Position numbers and translations under genes: made by a program | Assembly (NCBI GenBank): GCA_011319805.1 | Contig: SJRY01000065.1 | Coordinates: 186,001-250,000 of the forward strand | Length of the DNA stretch: 64,000 nucleotides | Origin: Macrocybe gigantea | Taxonomy: Eukaryota > Basidiomycota > Agaricomycetes > Agaricales > Callistosporiaceae | Direction: 5' to 3' | The notes under the pieces: model-generated | Told to the model about the DNA's origin: nothing | What the model saw: the letters and a program-made list of their open reading frames with translations, nothing else | Databases searched by the model: none | Shown: positions 35,453 through 47,556 of the stretch, piece after piece | Layout of the letters: every line of letters starts with the position of its first letter | Position numbering within the stretch: position 1 is the stretch's first letter

Positions 35453-38400
35453 ATGTCCCGCCCACACAGAACGATCGTTGTTGTGGGCCTCGGCATGGTC
35501 GCCGTGTCCTGCATCGAGAAGCTGAGAGAGTATGACACCAATAAAACCTACGAAATCAAAGTATATTCAGAAGAGCCTCATGGTGAGCATCATTCGCCAC
35601 TAGAGCAGCCAGGAAACACGACCTACATCATTGAACAGTGGCCTACAACCGCGTCGGTCTGACGCAATACTTTACCCACCGCAGCATCGAGCAACAGCTA
35701 ATGCAACCTCAATCATGGTACGAGGAGCATCGAGTTGAGCTGCACCTCGACGACCCTATAGAAGAGATCGACCCTAGTACGAAACGAGTCCGAGCCCGCA
35801 GCAGCGGATGGGTCTCATACGATGTTTGCATCCTCGCGACTGGATCCTCGGCCGTCGTGCCACCTGGCATCGCCATGGATATGCGCGGCGTCTTCGTCTA
35901 CCGCACGCTGCGGGACTTGCAGGACATCATCAACTGGGCGAGCCTCGAAAGCGTCACGCACGCCTCCATTGTCGGCGGTGGCCTCCTGGGCCTCGAAGCT
36001 GCGAAAGCTGCCAAGGATCTTGGCCTCCAAGTCACCGTCTTCGAACGCTCGAACCGACTCATGTCTCGTCAGCTCGACGCAGAGGCCGCGAAAATGCTTG
36101 AAGCTGAAATCAGGAAACTCGGTCTCGACGCTATGATCGGTGACTGTCCCGTGGAGTTGTTGCCGAACGACGATAAAGGTACTGTCAGCCGCATAACTCT
36201 TCGCAGTGGGAAGGCCGTCGACACGCAGATGGTCATTTACGCAATCGGTATCCAGGCCCGCGACCAGCTAGCCGACGCATGTACCGCCCTCGAAAAGGCT
36301 CCCCGGGGCGGGTTCAAAGTCGACGAGAAACTGCAGACCTCTTTGCCCGATGTTTACGCTATCGGAGAGTGCGCATCGTACAACGACACGGTCTACGGCC
36401 TGGTCGCCCCTGGCTATGAGTAAGATCATTAACTATTTCGACATGGAGCTTTGGGCATTCACTCCATTCGTAGCATGGCAGAAGTCGTCGCTAGTAACTT
36501 GACCACGCGACTGAGCGGACCACACAAAGCGACGTTCCTGGGCGCTGACATGTCGACAAAGCTCAAGCTCCTCGGCGTCAACGTCGCGAGCTTCGGCGAC
36601 TGTTTCCCAGACGAGGAAAAGGCCGAGCCTCTCGTCTACCGCGATCCCTTCAGCGGCATATACAAAAAGTACATCTTCGCAAAGGACGGAAAGAAGTTGC
36701 TCGGAGGCATGATGGTCGGCGACACAACCGATTACGCCAAGCTGCTCGCATTGGTCCGGTCAGGAAAACGGCTCAACTCGCCACCGTCGGAGCTCATCTT
36801 GAATGTCAAGGCTTCGGAGCAAGTGCAGGGCGCGGACGCATTGCCAGACGATACGCAGATATGCTCTTGCAACAACATATCCAAGGGTGCGATCCGAAAG
36901 GTCATCCGTGAAAAGAAATGTGAGAACGTCAACCAGGTAAAGATCTTCTCAAAGGCTGGCACCGGATGCGGCGGCTGTATGCCTCAGGTTCAAGAGGTGA
37001 CGAACGATCCAAGATACGCCGGGTTGGCGCTGACATTGTCCGATATTTCAGATTTTCGAAGCCGAGATGAAAGCGCTTGGCCAAACTGTCACCAATTCGC
37101 TCTGCAGCCATTTCCGCTTCACCCGCGCAGAGTTGTTCACCATCGGCAAGGTGAAGGGCCTTCGAACGTTCGAAGACTTTCTCAAGCATTCTGGCACGGC
37201 AAGCGGCTGTGAAGTGTGCAAGCCAGCGATCGCCAGCATCCTTGCAGGCTTGTGGAACGAGCACATTCTGAACCCGTCGCTTCGTGCGCTACAAGACACC
37301 AATGACCGTTACTTGGCCAACATTCAGCGTGGTGGACTGTACAGTGTAGTGCCTCGCATCCCTGCAGGAGAAGTGACGCCGGAAAAGCTGGGCGTCATCG
37401 CAGACATAGCCAAGGAATATAAGCTTTATACAAAGATCACGGGAGCCCAGCGTATCGATATCAGTGAGTCTGGCATCCGATAGTCATATTCCAGGTCGGT
37501 GCTGAACCTTACCGATGGGCAGTGGGTGCACGGAAACAAGATTTGCCAGAGATCTGGGAGAAACTTGTAGATGCCGGCTTTGAAAGCGGACATGCTTATG
37601 GGAAATCTCTTCGCGCCGTCAAAAGCTGCGTTGGTACGAACTGGTGCCGGTATGGTCAGCAGGACTCTGTTAGCTTCGCCATCAAGTTGGAAAATCGCTA
37701 CAAAGGCATTCGTTCGCCTCACAAGTTGAAGGGAGGTGTGTCCGGTTGCATCCGTGAATGTGCAGAGGCGCAGGGCAAAGACTTCGGCCTCATCGCGACG
37801 GACAAAGGCTATAACGTCTACGTTTGTGGCAATGGCGCTTCGAAGCCTAAGCATGCGGAACTGCTGATCGCTGACGTCTCGGAAGAGAAGGCCATCAAGT
37901 ACCTAGACCGCTTCCTGATGTACTACATCACGACGGCGGATAAACTGACGCGCACGGCTCGCTGGCTAGAGAAAATGGAGGGTGGCATCCATTATCTGCG
38001 CAAGGTCGTCATCGAAGATCATCTAGGAATTGCAGACCAGCTGGAAGCACAGATGAACGAGTTGGTCGGTACATTTCAATGCGAATGGACCACGGTCATT
38101 CGAAACCCAGAACGTCGAAAGCACTTCGACGAGTTCGTCAATTCTCAAGAAAACGACACTATGATCGAGATGGTCGAAGAGCGCGGGCAACATCGACCGG
38201 CTGATTGGCCGAAAGAAGTGCCACCGATGCCTGTACTCGAAGAAACCAGGCAGGACTGGATGTACGTCGGTTCGACGGATTTGTTCCCGGTGGACGAAGG
38301 CAAAGTCGTCCGCGTCGGCGATGTCCAGATCGCAGTCTTTCATACCTGTGACAACTGGTATGCAACTCAGAATATGTGCCCTCACAAGCGCGCTCTGGTG

Positions 38401-38702
38401 CTCGCATCGGGCATTCTGGGCGGGAACGGACCAGCACCATACGTTTCATGCCCTATGCACAAGAAAAATTTCGACCTTTCGACAGGTGACTGTCTTGTTC
38501 CTGGGGAAGAAAACAAATACAAGCTCAGCACATTGACATCAAAGTGGAAGACGATCAAGTATACCTTTCTGTTCCACCCATCGAGGTGCTCAACAAGACT
38601 CTAGGCACGGGCAAGACAATCATTCATCGCGGTATGGCGAAGCCGCAGGTCGCATCAGAAGTGGGTTGTGGTGGGTGTGGCGATAAGTCTTTGGAATGGT
38701 GA
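35453..38702 (+). CDS. niiA: Assimilatory nitrite reductase, with one frame break
   Basis: Model join(35453..35582,35639..36419,36474..36996,37052..37463,37523..38702), about 1,008 residues with one base restored. It reduces nitrite to ammonium with NAD(P)H. The N-terminus has an FAD Rossmann motif (TIVVVGLGMVAVS) and a second nucleotide motif (ASIVGGGLLGLEAA). A BFD-like 2Fe-2S region follows (QICSCNNISKGAIR, GTGCGGC). The sirohaem/4Fe-4S site shows CVGTNWC and GCIRECAEAQGKDFG. The C-terminus carries a Rieske domain (CPHKRAL and CPMHKKNF). At 38533-38534 the run TT should be TTT: up to KLSTL the old frame holds, then DIKVEDDQVYLSVPPIEVLN continues in another frame to TGA at 38700-38702. Taken literally the protein ends early, at about 38604. 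Confidence 0.93.
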
Positions 38703-40086
38703 ATTAGGTCCATAGAATGAATACGAAAAATGATGAAAAAGCATACCATTTTCTGGTCATCATCGACAACTCTCATGACATTGCCTTTGCTAAATACATG
38801 TGGCGGAAGTTGCACGGACCCGTTGAACACGACAAGGCGAGAACCGCGCATGAACGTGGATCAGTGCAATGGGGCAAACCGGGGTGTCAACAAGAGTGAC
38901 GAAAAGCAACGCGCTGCCAAATCTGCTGCTCTTGCAGCCAGAAACTGCTAGTCGCGTGCCCCGCGACACCCTGCGCGGACATGAACCGCTGCCCCATTTT
39001 ACTGAGTTCAGGGATGTCCATACACCAACACCTCTTCTGTCGGATTGCGACTGTCATCCGTGGCCGCAAGCCTGCACATCAGGTCATGGTATGATCCAGA
39101 GCTCCGTCATGCGAAGGCTGATCACATGTGTCCATAGACAACATAGGATAATTGTCGTAGGTCAGTTTTCCTAATTGGCGATGAAAAAATGCGAATTCAT
39201 CAACATATGAAACAGCAATCCTTTTTCGGTGCAGGACTTACTCGAAGAGCATGGCAGAATCGGCAGCAAGATGGCGCATCCAGCTCAGACGGGTGGAGCA
39301 CCCTCTACTCCGAATCTGCGGTAACATTGTGATGCTACGAATCGCGTTGGCGATGAAGAACGCGTCCGCCCATCTTGGATTGTACACACCGATTTGGGAA
39401 GACGAATGCACCACACTAAGCAGTCATGGGAGAAAGGGAGCGCTAGTAGTCGATTTCTTGCTTCAGGACCAGAGGCGGGTTCAGGGCTACGAGTTTGTGG
39501 AATGGGAGCGAAGAAAGCGGCTGAGATGGAGGCGTCAAGAGCATAAAATGACGGACTAAAAAGCGTGGGACCTGATGACAAAGGCTTTATCCATTCCAAT
39601 CACTGTAAACACAGAAACATGGCCACGCAGTTTAAACGAGCGCGTTCAAGTTTGCCACAATTAGAAATGCCCAATTTAGTAAGTGTCACACGGATTTGCT
39701 CTCTATTCTCAAACAACTGCGACCATACACCGTTTTTTTCTAAAAGCGCGTGTACAGTGTCCAAAAGCAACGTTTTCAATCGAGTCAATCGCTGCAAGTG
39801 CTCAAGCCAGAAAACACAGAACAGCATGATTAATCCAAAACGCGTATCGGAGGTAAAAGTGGGTAACGTTGTATGGAAAATCAACTGAGGTATTCAAGGA
39901 TAACGAACCAAGGTCATGGAAGGGCTAATGAATGCGAAGGAAAAAAAAAAAAAAAGGTTTGAGTATGTATAACGAACGCCGCCTGCCTCCTACTCATCAT
40001 TAAAGTCCAGCCGCACCGGGAAAAAAAGATCCAACAAATCCAACGCCGGAAGCACACCAAAAAAGAAAGAACGTCTGCAGACAACC
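38703..40086. other. Intergenic region, convergent 3' ends
   Basis: Overlapping open frames on both strands at 39251-39599 show no family resemblance, and I do not call a gene. Poly-A/T runs occur near 39941-39956. No RNA gene was recognised. Confidence 0.45.
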
Positions 40087-42929
40087 TCACATGATGACAC
40101 ACTCCTTGTCCTCCGCCTTTGCACCCTGGAAACCCATCTCCGCAAACGTCGTCGGGCCCTTGCCCGGTGGCCGTGCCGGAATGACGAGCCCACCACCCGC
40201 GCCGACGCTCGCGCCCTCCAAGCCAGAGGGCGTGCTTCCCGCGCTGCTCGCGCCTTCGGACGATGCCGCAGACGGCAACGGTGGCACAGGCGGCATCCCC
40301 CCATTCGGCGGGTATGGCGAGTCGAGGTTGAGTGGTGCGGGCGCCGGCGCGCCAGCAGATGCTTTGCGTCCTCCTCCTGCGGATCCTGCTCCTGGGCGAC
40401 CGCCCATGCCCATGCCAGGGCGAGACGACGCAGCAGGGCTCTTCCGCCCCGAGGACGGCACAGGGGCATCGGAGAGCGTGTAGCGGTTCATGGCGGGGAA
40501 CTGCTGCGGCTGGGTAGCTGCACGGCCAGGTGGGCCAGACTGCGGACGCATGTGCGGACTTTGCTGCTGCGGCGGGTGTTGCAGCAGCTGCTGCTGCTGA
40601 TATGCGCTTTGGGGTGGTGGAGGGACACTGCCGGTCATCATGAGAGAGTTCCTGCGAATGACGTCGACGACTTGCTTGCCATCGCGGCGGGGCTGCGGCC
40701 GGGTGCCTTGTGCAGTTCCACCACCTGGAGGGTATGGCGATGACGGCAGGCTGGACGCATGCTGACTCGGAACTGGCATCGGCGGATATTCCTGAGCGAG
40801 AGTCTCTGACCGCTGTTTCGCCTGTGTGCGTTTACGGACGAGTTTATTTTCGGTGATTTTGTCGTGTTCTTGCCGAGAGAGAGCCTGTGGAGCTGCTTGA
40901 GTGAGGGCGGCCAGACGTTCCGCTGCATCTGCATTGCCGTGCTCCTTTGCCTACGAAAGGAGAAAGTCAGCGTGACAGAATGGGAAATCCAGAATCAGCT
41001 GGAACAAACCTTGGTGTACCATCTGACGGCAGACTGGATATCCTTCGGGCCACCAACTCCAACCTCAGCATAATACCCCATGGCAAACTCTGCGCTTGGG
41101 AGGCCCCGCCTGGCGGCCTTATCCGCGAACGTCCACGCGAGTGCCTCATCCTTATCAAAGCCTTCGCCTCCATCCGGGCCTAGATCACCACTCCCGCACA
41201 GGAACCACTTGCTGAGCGCCATGTCGGCCTCGACTTCACCCTGCTGCGACGCGAGGCTGTAGTACTGCACGGACAGAAGTGGGTCGAATGGGAACGGCGA
41301 CTGCGCAAACTCGTACGCATGCCCTAGCTTGTACTGTGCAGGGGCAAAATTGAGATACGCTGCACGCTCGAGGTGCTTGCGCGCCTCTAGCAGCTGGGAC
41401 GAGTTCGGTGGGACGAACGGGGCAAAGAGCGACGGCGGTAGCTGCTCGTTTGAGCTCGGACTGCTGCTGGGCGATGAGGAGGGAGGAAGTTGGGCAAATT
41501 CACCTAGGAGGAGTAGGGCGTAGACATAAGCGGGTTGTGGAGTTTGGATCGTAGCTAGGGTTGCGGCGCGGTGGAGTAGTGGAATGGCTAGGGACGGATT
41601 GGAGGGCAAGCCTAGTTGTCCCATAAGATGCGCCATACCCATTCTCTGGGAATGAAGACAACTCTCGTGTCAGAAAATTGATCTTGGAAGCAAAAAGTTA
41701 GGAGACGTACGTAGGCACAGCTTTCAACGCCGAGCTTGACGCCACGTTCAAAACATTCTCGGGCGTGCTGGAAATCGTTAAACGTCTCATAGTCCCTTCC
41801 AATCTTGAACCAAGCAGCAGCATAACCCGCCCTCGCAGAGCTCTCAAAATCTCTAAATGCCGCCCTCGGATTATGTTTTACTTGGTCAGGATATGCACCA
41901 GTGGCAGCGAAGGAGGCTCTAAGGTAAATCGCCTCAGCCACATGCGGCGGGACTGCGCCTGCGCCGGGCGGGGGCGCCGTCGACGCAATCTGCAGCACCA
42001 TGGGGACCGCCATCTGCGAGAGACGGAGCAAGGTAGGATCCGATACGATGGCAGGCCCGACTGGCGTGTCTGTCGACGTCGGATTTTGCTGCTTGTCTAC
42101 CAAAAATAGCACATCACGCGCCCAAGCGAGACGCAGCGCCGGATCGTGCGTGGGCTGCTGCACCGTCTGAACTGCGGACTGGAGCGCTTGGATGGTCGGC
42201 AGTGGCGCGGTGAGGGACGGCACGCCACTGTTGCCTGAGGAGGCCGCGCGCGGCGGCGACGGCGGTTTGGGCGGGGGCCCATATGTGGATTGGTGTCGCT
42301 GCGGCAAGGAGTGGGGTTGAGACTGGTACTGGGTCCCGAAGGAGTAGTCAGTGGCAGCGTACGCGGGCGCTGCTGCTTGTGGTGGAGGCGGCCCTGGCGT
42401 TGAGTAAGTCCGTTGGTGGTAGTGCTGCTGTGGGGTATCGAGGCGGTACGGATCGTTCTGCGCCCACGGTGACCAGTTCGTGGCCTGTGTGGGCGGCGGC
42501 ATAGGCGAAGGGCCCCGTCCAGGCGGTCCGGGAGTGGGTATTGCGAATCCTGGGTTGTAATTAATACCTTGGGGCGGGTATGGCGATGCTGGCGATGGTC
42601 GGTGATGGTCATAGGCTGGGTGTAGCTGATCATCTAGCGTCTGTGCCATCTATACTGATCACCATTAATAAAAGCCCTTCCCGACCATCATGGAGGACAA
42701 TCTGAAGGATGAATACAACGTACATTGGCAGGAATAGAGGGATCAACTTTGTGGGGACGTGGCGCGGCTAAAGGTTGGTCGAAATGAGGCGGAGATTCGT
42801 ATTGACCATTAACCCTGAAATGGGGTGGGAGAGGAGGCACTGGGGAGCTGACGCAGGCAGCGAAGACAGCCTCTGTGGGCCATGACCTCCAGCAGAATAC
42901 GGCCTGGGAGGCACCGGAGGAGCAGACAT
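40087..42929 (-). CDS. Sel1-repeat chitin synthase activator, Chs4/Skt5 type, with one frame break
   Basis: Model complement(join(40087..40950,41010..41645,41711..42649,42724..42929)), about 880 residues. The N-terminus is Pro-rich and disordered. The middle (about residues 200-590) contains Sel1/TPR-like repeats, for example AWFKIGRDYETFNDFQHARE, QYKLGHAYEF and AEFAMGYYAEVGVGG. The tail is Pro/Gln-rich and ends in CVIM, a CaaX prenylation box; yeast Skt5/Chs4 ends the same way. Such proteins recruit chitin synthase to the membrane at sites of wall growth. In exon 1 the frame breaks between LPASAP and PVPPLPPHF near 42837-42843, where GCTCCCCAG has four C instead of the five needed. If exon 1 is ignored, a start at 42649 gives an intact 812-residue protein. 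Confidence 0.88.
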
Positions 42930-45053
42930 GAGGGAACGAGGAGGAGATGGTCGATTTTTGGCTGCTCACAAGTCAATCAAGCATCGATCTCATATACCTG
43001 CTTATGTAAGCTATGATGGATCAACCCAACACCGCCGCAGATTTACAGACATCACAAACGTGGCTGACCTGTCTCTGCCTAGTTTTGTCCGCCCGCCTCC
43101 TCCTCAAGACATCGCGCTGCATCGGGCCTCTCAGTCAGAGTTTGCCGTTTCTTTTCGCGCGATTCTTCGAACTTCTGAACTCGAGCTGCTGCGGTTCATC
43201 GAATCTCCAGGCTTGTACACGCCGCCGCAGCACCGTCGTCAAAACCACAGCCTTGTCCCACCTCGACTCCGTCCTGCAGCGGCCGGGTTCTTCTCCACCT
43301 CAATGACCTGTCTATCCCTGCAAGCAACATTCACCTCGTCCGAGCCTGACCTGTCGGTTCACTCCTTCGTCACAGTGTCCCGATCGCTCGTGATGTCAGG
43401 AGGTTGTCATTGCGTGGGCGGATGTCTGAGCTCTATACTCCGCCCGCGCAGCATCCCAACAAACTCATAGCCTTGGCGCCGTCATCTCCGTCTTCACAGC
43501 CGATGATGCCTGTCTGTATTGGCCAAGTAGTTTTTCAAACCCCTGGATGCTTTGCACCGGGGCACATAATTCCGAAATGCCCGAGCCAATAATCCAAGGC
43601 ATGACTCAGTCGTCACGCCCGTTCAGAGGAATTCTTGACATGCTCTTGATTGCAGATCATCACGGAAATATCCTCTGACCCAACCAGCCGTGCCAATGTG
43701 TCCAGTACTACTTACCGACGACAGCAGACTTGAAGCGCCAGCGAGTAGGCGACACCTATTCCAAACACGTCCACCCATCGTACGTCGAGATCATCCGGTT
43801 GCGATTTTGGTGTGGGCCGCGCAATGCAAGCAGGACGGGCTTTGGACGCTGAAACGAATCATTGCACGTTCTGAGATGCTAAGCTACACACACTATACAA
43901 ATTATGCCACTTTTTGTACGCTCTTTGGCATGAAACCTTTGGATGCGGATCTCTCTGCGCGCCTATGATGACAATCCAGGTCACTGTTGGATCCCTGGTT
44001 TTGGCGCCACCTTGATCCGGCATCGAACTCTCAACCGAACACTCAATGATGTGCACCCATTAGAGCATATTCGCAGCTAGAGCATATTCGCACCCCACAG
44101 CAAAGTCAAATTTTCCAGCAAACTTTAGATGATTTTGGGCAAAGCACAGACGCCTAACCAGATTTGGTTCTGGACCCGTAAAGGCCATTGCCAGCGCGCT
44201 TCCACATTTCCGCCCATTCTACGTGGCAGACAATGCCAACGACCACGTTGAGCATGCTTTATGGGATCCTCCTCGACTACATGGATTGACTCACCTGGCC
44301 ACTTTATACCCAGAAAATCCACCATCTCATCGTAAGTTTTTCTCTTTTTTTCCAGTTCTATATTTTTTGCAGTCATATGGTACAGTGCCACCAAGGTTTG
44401 ACCTCAGCACTCCACTCAAGCTAGGGATTCTTCATGATGACCGTTGGAGCTGAAAAGGAGGTAGATTGGTGGTCGGAAGCAAGTGGCAGCAGATACAACG
44501 CCAGAGCGTATTACATAACTATCAGTGGTCAGGTAGTACTCGGCTGTGATTCGGGCAAAGTTTTGGCTTTTTCGGGCGGGCAAAAAAAGTTTGCTGTGCG
44601 TTGCGAATATGCTCTATTGACGACTGCAGCCTAGTCTTTACGTGATTAACAAAACAGAAGGGCCAGTACGTGGATACATCCGGCAAATTTTACGTCGCAA
44701 AGTGGCTATGATAACCCTTTGAAGCAGCCAGGAAAAGTAAAGCCTGAAAGAGTAAAGATATACTCAAACCGAATCTGCTCCGAGACTTATTCGCGTCCCT
44801 CTGCCTATTCATTCGCATAAACAATCTACTCCTTCTAAATCTACCATAACCCCGGTTGCCTGTGGAAGACTTCGGCGGAAGAAAGCGAATGCACACTACA
44901 AGTGCCACACATTCGACTCGGCGACATCTATCCCACCGATCTGTTCCCTGCGGTTTCAACAACTTGCGTTACTCGGCTTTAGTTCGTCGTGTATTTTTCA
45001 TATATACCGCGTTCTGAGCTACACACCTAAGTAGGGAGCCAATCGCCAGTGCC
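42930..45053. other. Intergenic region with uncharacterised open frames
   Basis: Plus-strand open frames at 42928-43470 and 43404-43592 are partly protein-like (for example FVRPPPPQDIALHRASQSEF near 43084-43143) and could be exons of an uncharacterised gene diverging from the Skt5-type gene, but I cannot build a convincing model. At 44061-44091 the 14-mer TAGAGCATATTCGC occurs twice, three bases apart. Nothing else was recognised before the P450 start. Confidence 0.35.
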
Positions 45054-47299
45054 ATGCTTTCTCTTCGAGATGCCCTACCGGCAACCGCGGTCGTCGCCAT
45101 CAGCTTGTTCCTTTACCGTTACTGCAACGTTCCCCGAGCCACTAGGCTGCGAGGTCCGCCAAGACGGAATCCTTTGCTAGGATATGCGAAGGAGCTCTTC
45201 AGAATGGCAAACGCTGATCCTCTTTGCAGCAAATGGGAGGAACAGTATGGGCCAGCATTCGAAGTTCCTTCGCTCTTTGGAGCTCGTGAGCTAGTCCTCA
45301 CCGACCTGAAGGCGCTCGCGCACTTTTTCGCCTTGCAGACCACTATCTACAGACTTCCGAATGGAGCTTTCCGAACAATCGTAAGTGATGCTTCTTTGCT
45401 TGCTTCGGACGCCGGTCGATTGCTGACCCCTCGAACGTTTCAGTTCGGCCCGAATCTGCTAACGGTCGAAGGTGATGTTCACAAGATGTGCGTTCCCCCA
45501 CGCATTTCTTTCAAATATGAAGCTGATGGCAGACGAAAAGGCAGAGAAAGGCTCTATCGCCCGCTTTCAGTAACTCTGAGATGCGCAAACTGATACCGAT
45601 TTTCTTTGATTGCGCACATGCGGTACGCGAAGGATTCAACATTGTCCACTCCATACCTGATGCATCGTCTCGCAGCTTGAGAATGCATGGGACGCGATGC
45701 TGCAAGATCGCGAGAGCGCTGTGATTGACGTTCAGGAATGGTGTGTTTCAGCTCTCACATGCCTGTGTCCTCTTAAAGCCTACGCTGACTATTTCATAGG
45801 TTCAACTACGTCGCGTAAGCGCTTTTCGAACTAGAGATTAGTTATGCTTACACCTGACCGCAAGCTCAAACTAGACTGGATTGCCTGGGAATCGCGTTCT
45901 TTGGGCAGGACTTTGGTACACTGAAAGGAAGGAAGCCTCCCATTCTTGCGCCGCTGAAGGCTCTTCTCAGCTCGGAGGATTCATTCATAACTTTGCTAAT
46001 CCATTCATTCGTGCCGTTCGCTCCTACAACCAAGATGAATGCAGCCTTGAAGCAACTCCGGGTTTGCCTCGACGATATGGCATCTAAGTCCCTGGAGAGC
46101 ACAAGGAGAGAGTTCGAGGCTGACAGTGGTCAGGGGGATGCAGATAGATCCGTTCTCAAAACTCTCAGTAAGGCCCAACTTCATATGTCTCCTCGGTGAT
46201 TGAGACCTCTTCAAAAATGCAGTTGCACTAGAAAGCAAGGGATCTCTGTCTCGAGAGGACGTCATGGGCCAGGTAAATTTTCAACGGATTTCGCAACGTC
46301 CCACTTGAGTTAACCCTGTCCTGTTTCATTACAGATGGTAAAGGCATAAAAACCTACTTCGAATTGACATAGTTGAGATCCGTCTTTACCAGCACTTTAT
46401 GGGGATCGCAGGCTACGAGTCGATAGCAAGTGAGTATAAACGCTTAAATTCCGCCCACTAGCTGTTCTAAGTTTCTTTTTCCATCAAAGTCGCTTTAACG
46501 GTACAAATTATTCAGTTGATTGGAGCTGTCGCTCGCTGATACTTGGCGTTTCTCAAGTGGGCGTTGATCGAACTTTGCAAGAACGCCGATGTGCAGCGCC
46601 GATTGCAGGACGAACTGGCTACATGTGCAGACCACGATCCTACCTGGGAAGAGTTGATGAATGGTCTGCCATACCTCGATGCCGTCGCTTGCGAAGTCCT
46701 GCGGTTGCATCCTCCCAGCGGTCAGATACTCCAGCAGGTATACGCTCTCTACATCAGTCGGAAACTCGTGCTCAATCTCTATCAGGTGTTTGAAGACGAT
46801 GTCATACCCCTGAGTGAACCGATTCCAGATGCAGCCGGAAATTTTGTCGACAGAATCCATGTCACCAAAGGGACGAACATCCGGATCCCCACAGCGACCA
46901 TTGGTACATCAAAACGGTTGTGGGGCGACAATGGGGACCAGTTCTTTCCCGACCGATGGCTTGACGGTAGCATCTCCGCCTCAAGAGCTAACGACGTCCA
47001 AGGTTATCGGCACTTGTTAGTGTTTTCCGACGGCCCTAGAACCTGCCTTGGAAGAGTGTATGTTCTTATGGAGTTCAAGGTATATCGTTCGTTCCTTGCG
47101 AAGGTTTTCTTCAATAATGCGTTGTGACAAGACTATGCTGTCGATTTTAATCCGGAATTACTCTTTCGAGCTTCCGGATGGGCCAGGTACGGAATTCCAT
47201 AGTCATATATCGCTTTTCGAGCGACCGAAAACGATGAGCTGCACCGGTTGCAAAGTGCCTGTGATTGTCAAGAGGTTATACTTGCCTAAAGATAGCTAG
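45054..47299 (+). CDS. Cytochrome P450, copy 1
   Basis: Thirteen exons: 45054-45380, 45444-45487, 45541-45622, 45676-45740, 45800-45814, 45875-46167, 46223-46272, 46335-46337, 46393-46429, 46490-46500, 46558-46737, 46786-47079, 47132-47299. They give 522 residues. It is a haem-thiolate monooxygenase with an N-terminal membrane anchor. Motifs: Pro-rich hinge (RLRGPPRRNPLLGY), C-helix region (VHKMQRKALSPAFSN), I-helix (AGYESIA), ExxR in the K-helix (CEVLRLHPPSG), PERF-like FPDRW, and the haem loop FSDGPRTCLG with the Cys ligand. Exons 5, 8 and 10 are only 15, 3 and 11 nt. The same plan, exon by exon, is found in the second P450. It opens the putative metabolite cluster. Substrate unknown. Confidence 0.9.
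46335..46337 (+). other. 3-nt microexon of P450 copy 1
   Basis: The triplet ATG is flanked by ...TTACAG on the left and GTAAAG... on the right, giving introns of 62 nt (46273-46334) and 55 nt (46338-46392). It adds Met after GQ, so that six residues separate Gln from the AG of the I-helix, the usual P450 spacing. Skipping it would leave a single 120-nt intron and a one-residue gap. Confidence 0.65.
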
Positions 47300-47556
47300 A
47301 CTTCGTTGTCGCTAATTTATACTGACATATGCTCTTGAAACCAAAGAAGTGAAATTTGGAGAGTCCATGATCTAATGACTTCATCAATTGTCTTAGATTA
47401 TTCACGCCGCAGCCGATGTGTTATGTGCGCAACCTAGTCTGTAAAAGTCCGGACTGACCCAGAGGAGCGGGGTCATTGATCATGAATATAAAACTCAAGG
47501 GTTTCATATGTCATCTTCGCCACCTCGTTAAACCCCGCCCTCACTGAAAATTGCCT

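Noticed and set aside
39251..39599. Open frames of about 100 codons on both strands
   Set aside because: No recognisable motif and each is the shadow of the other; not enough to call a gene.
42832..42857. A 26-nt intron in Skt5 exon 1 that could absorb the frame change
   Set aside because: It is much shorter than any other intron here and below the usual spliceosomal minimum; a missing C is simpler.
43985..44095. A possible tRNA-His-like sequence on the minus strand (a GTGCACATCATTG block and a GAGTTCGATGCC box-B-like block)
   Set aside because: I could not fold an acceptor stem or T-stem, and the anticodon arm does not form. At best it is a decayed tRNA-derived fragment.
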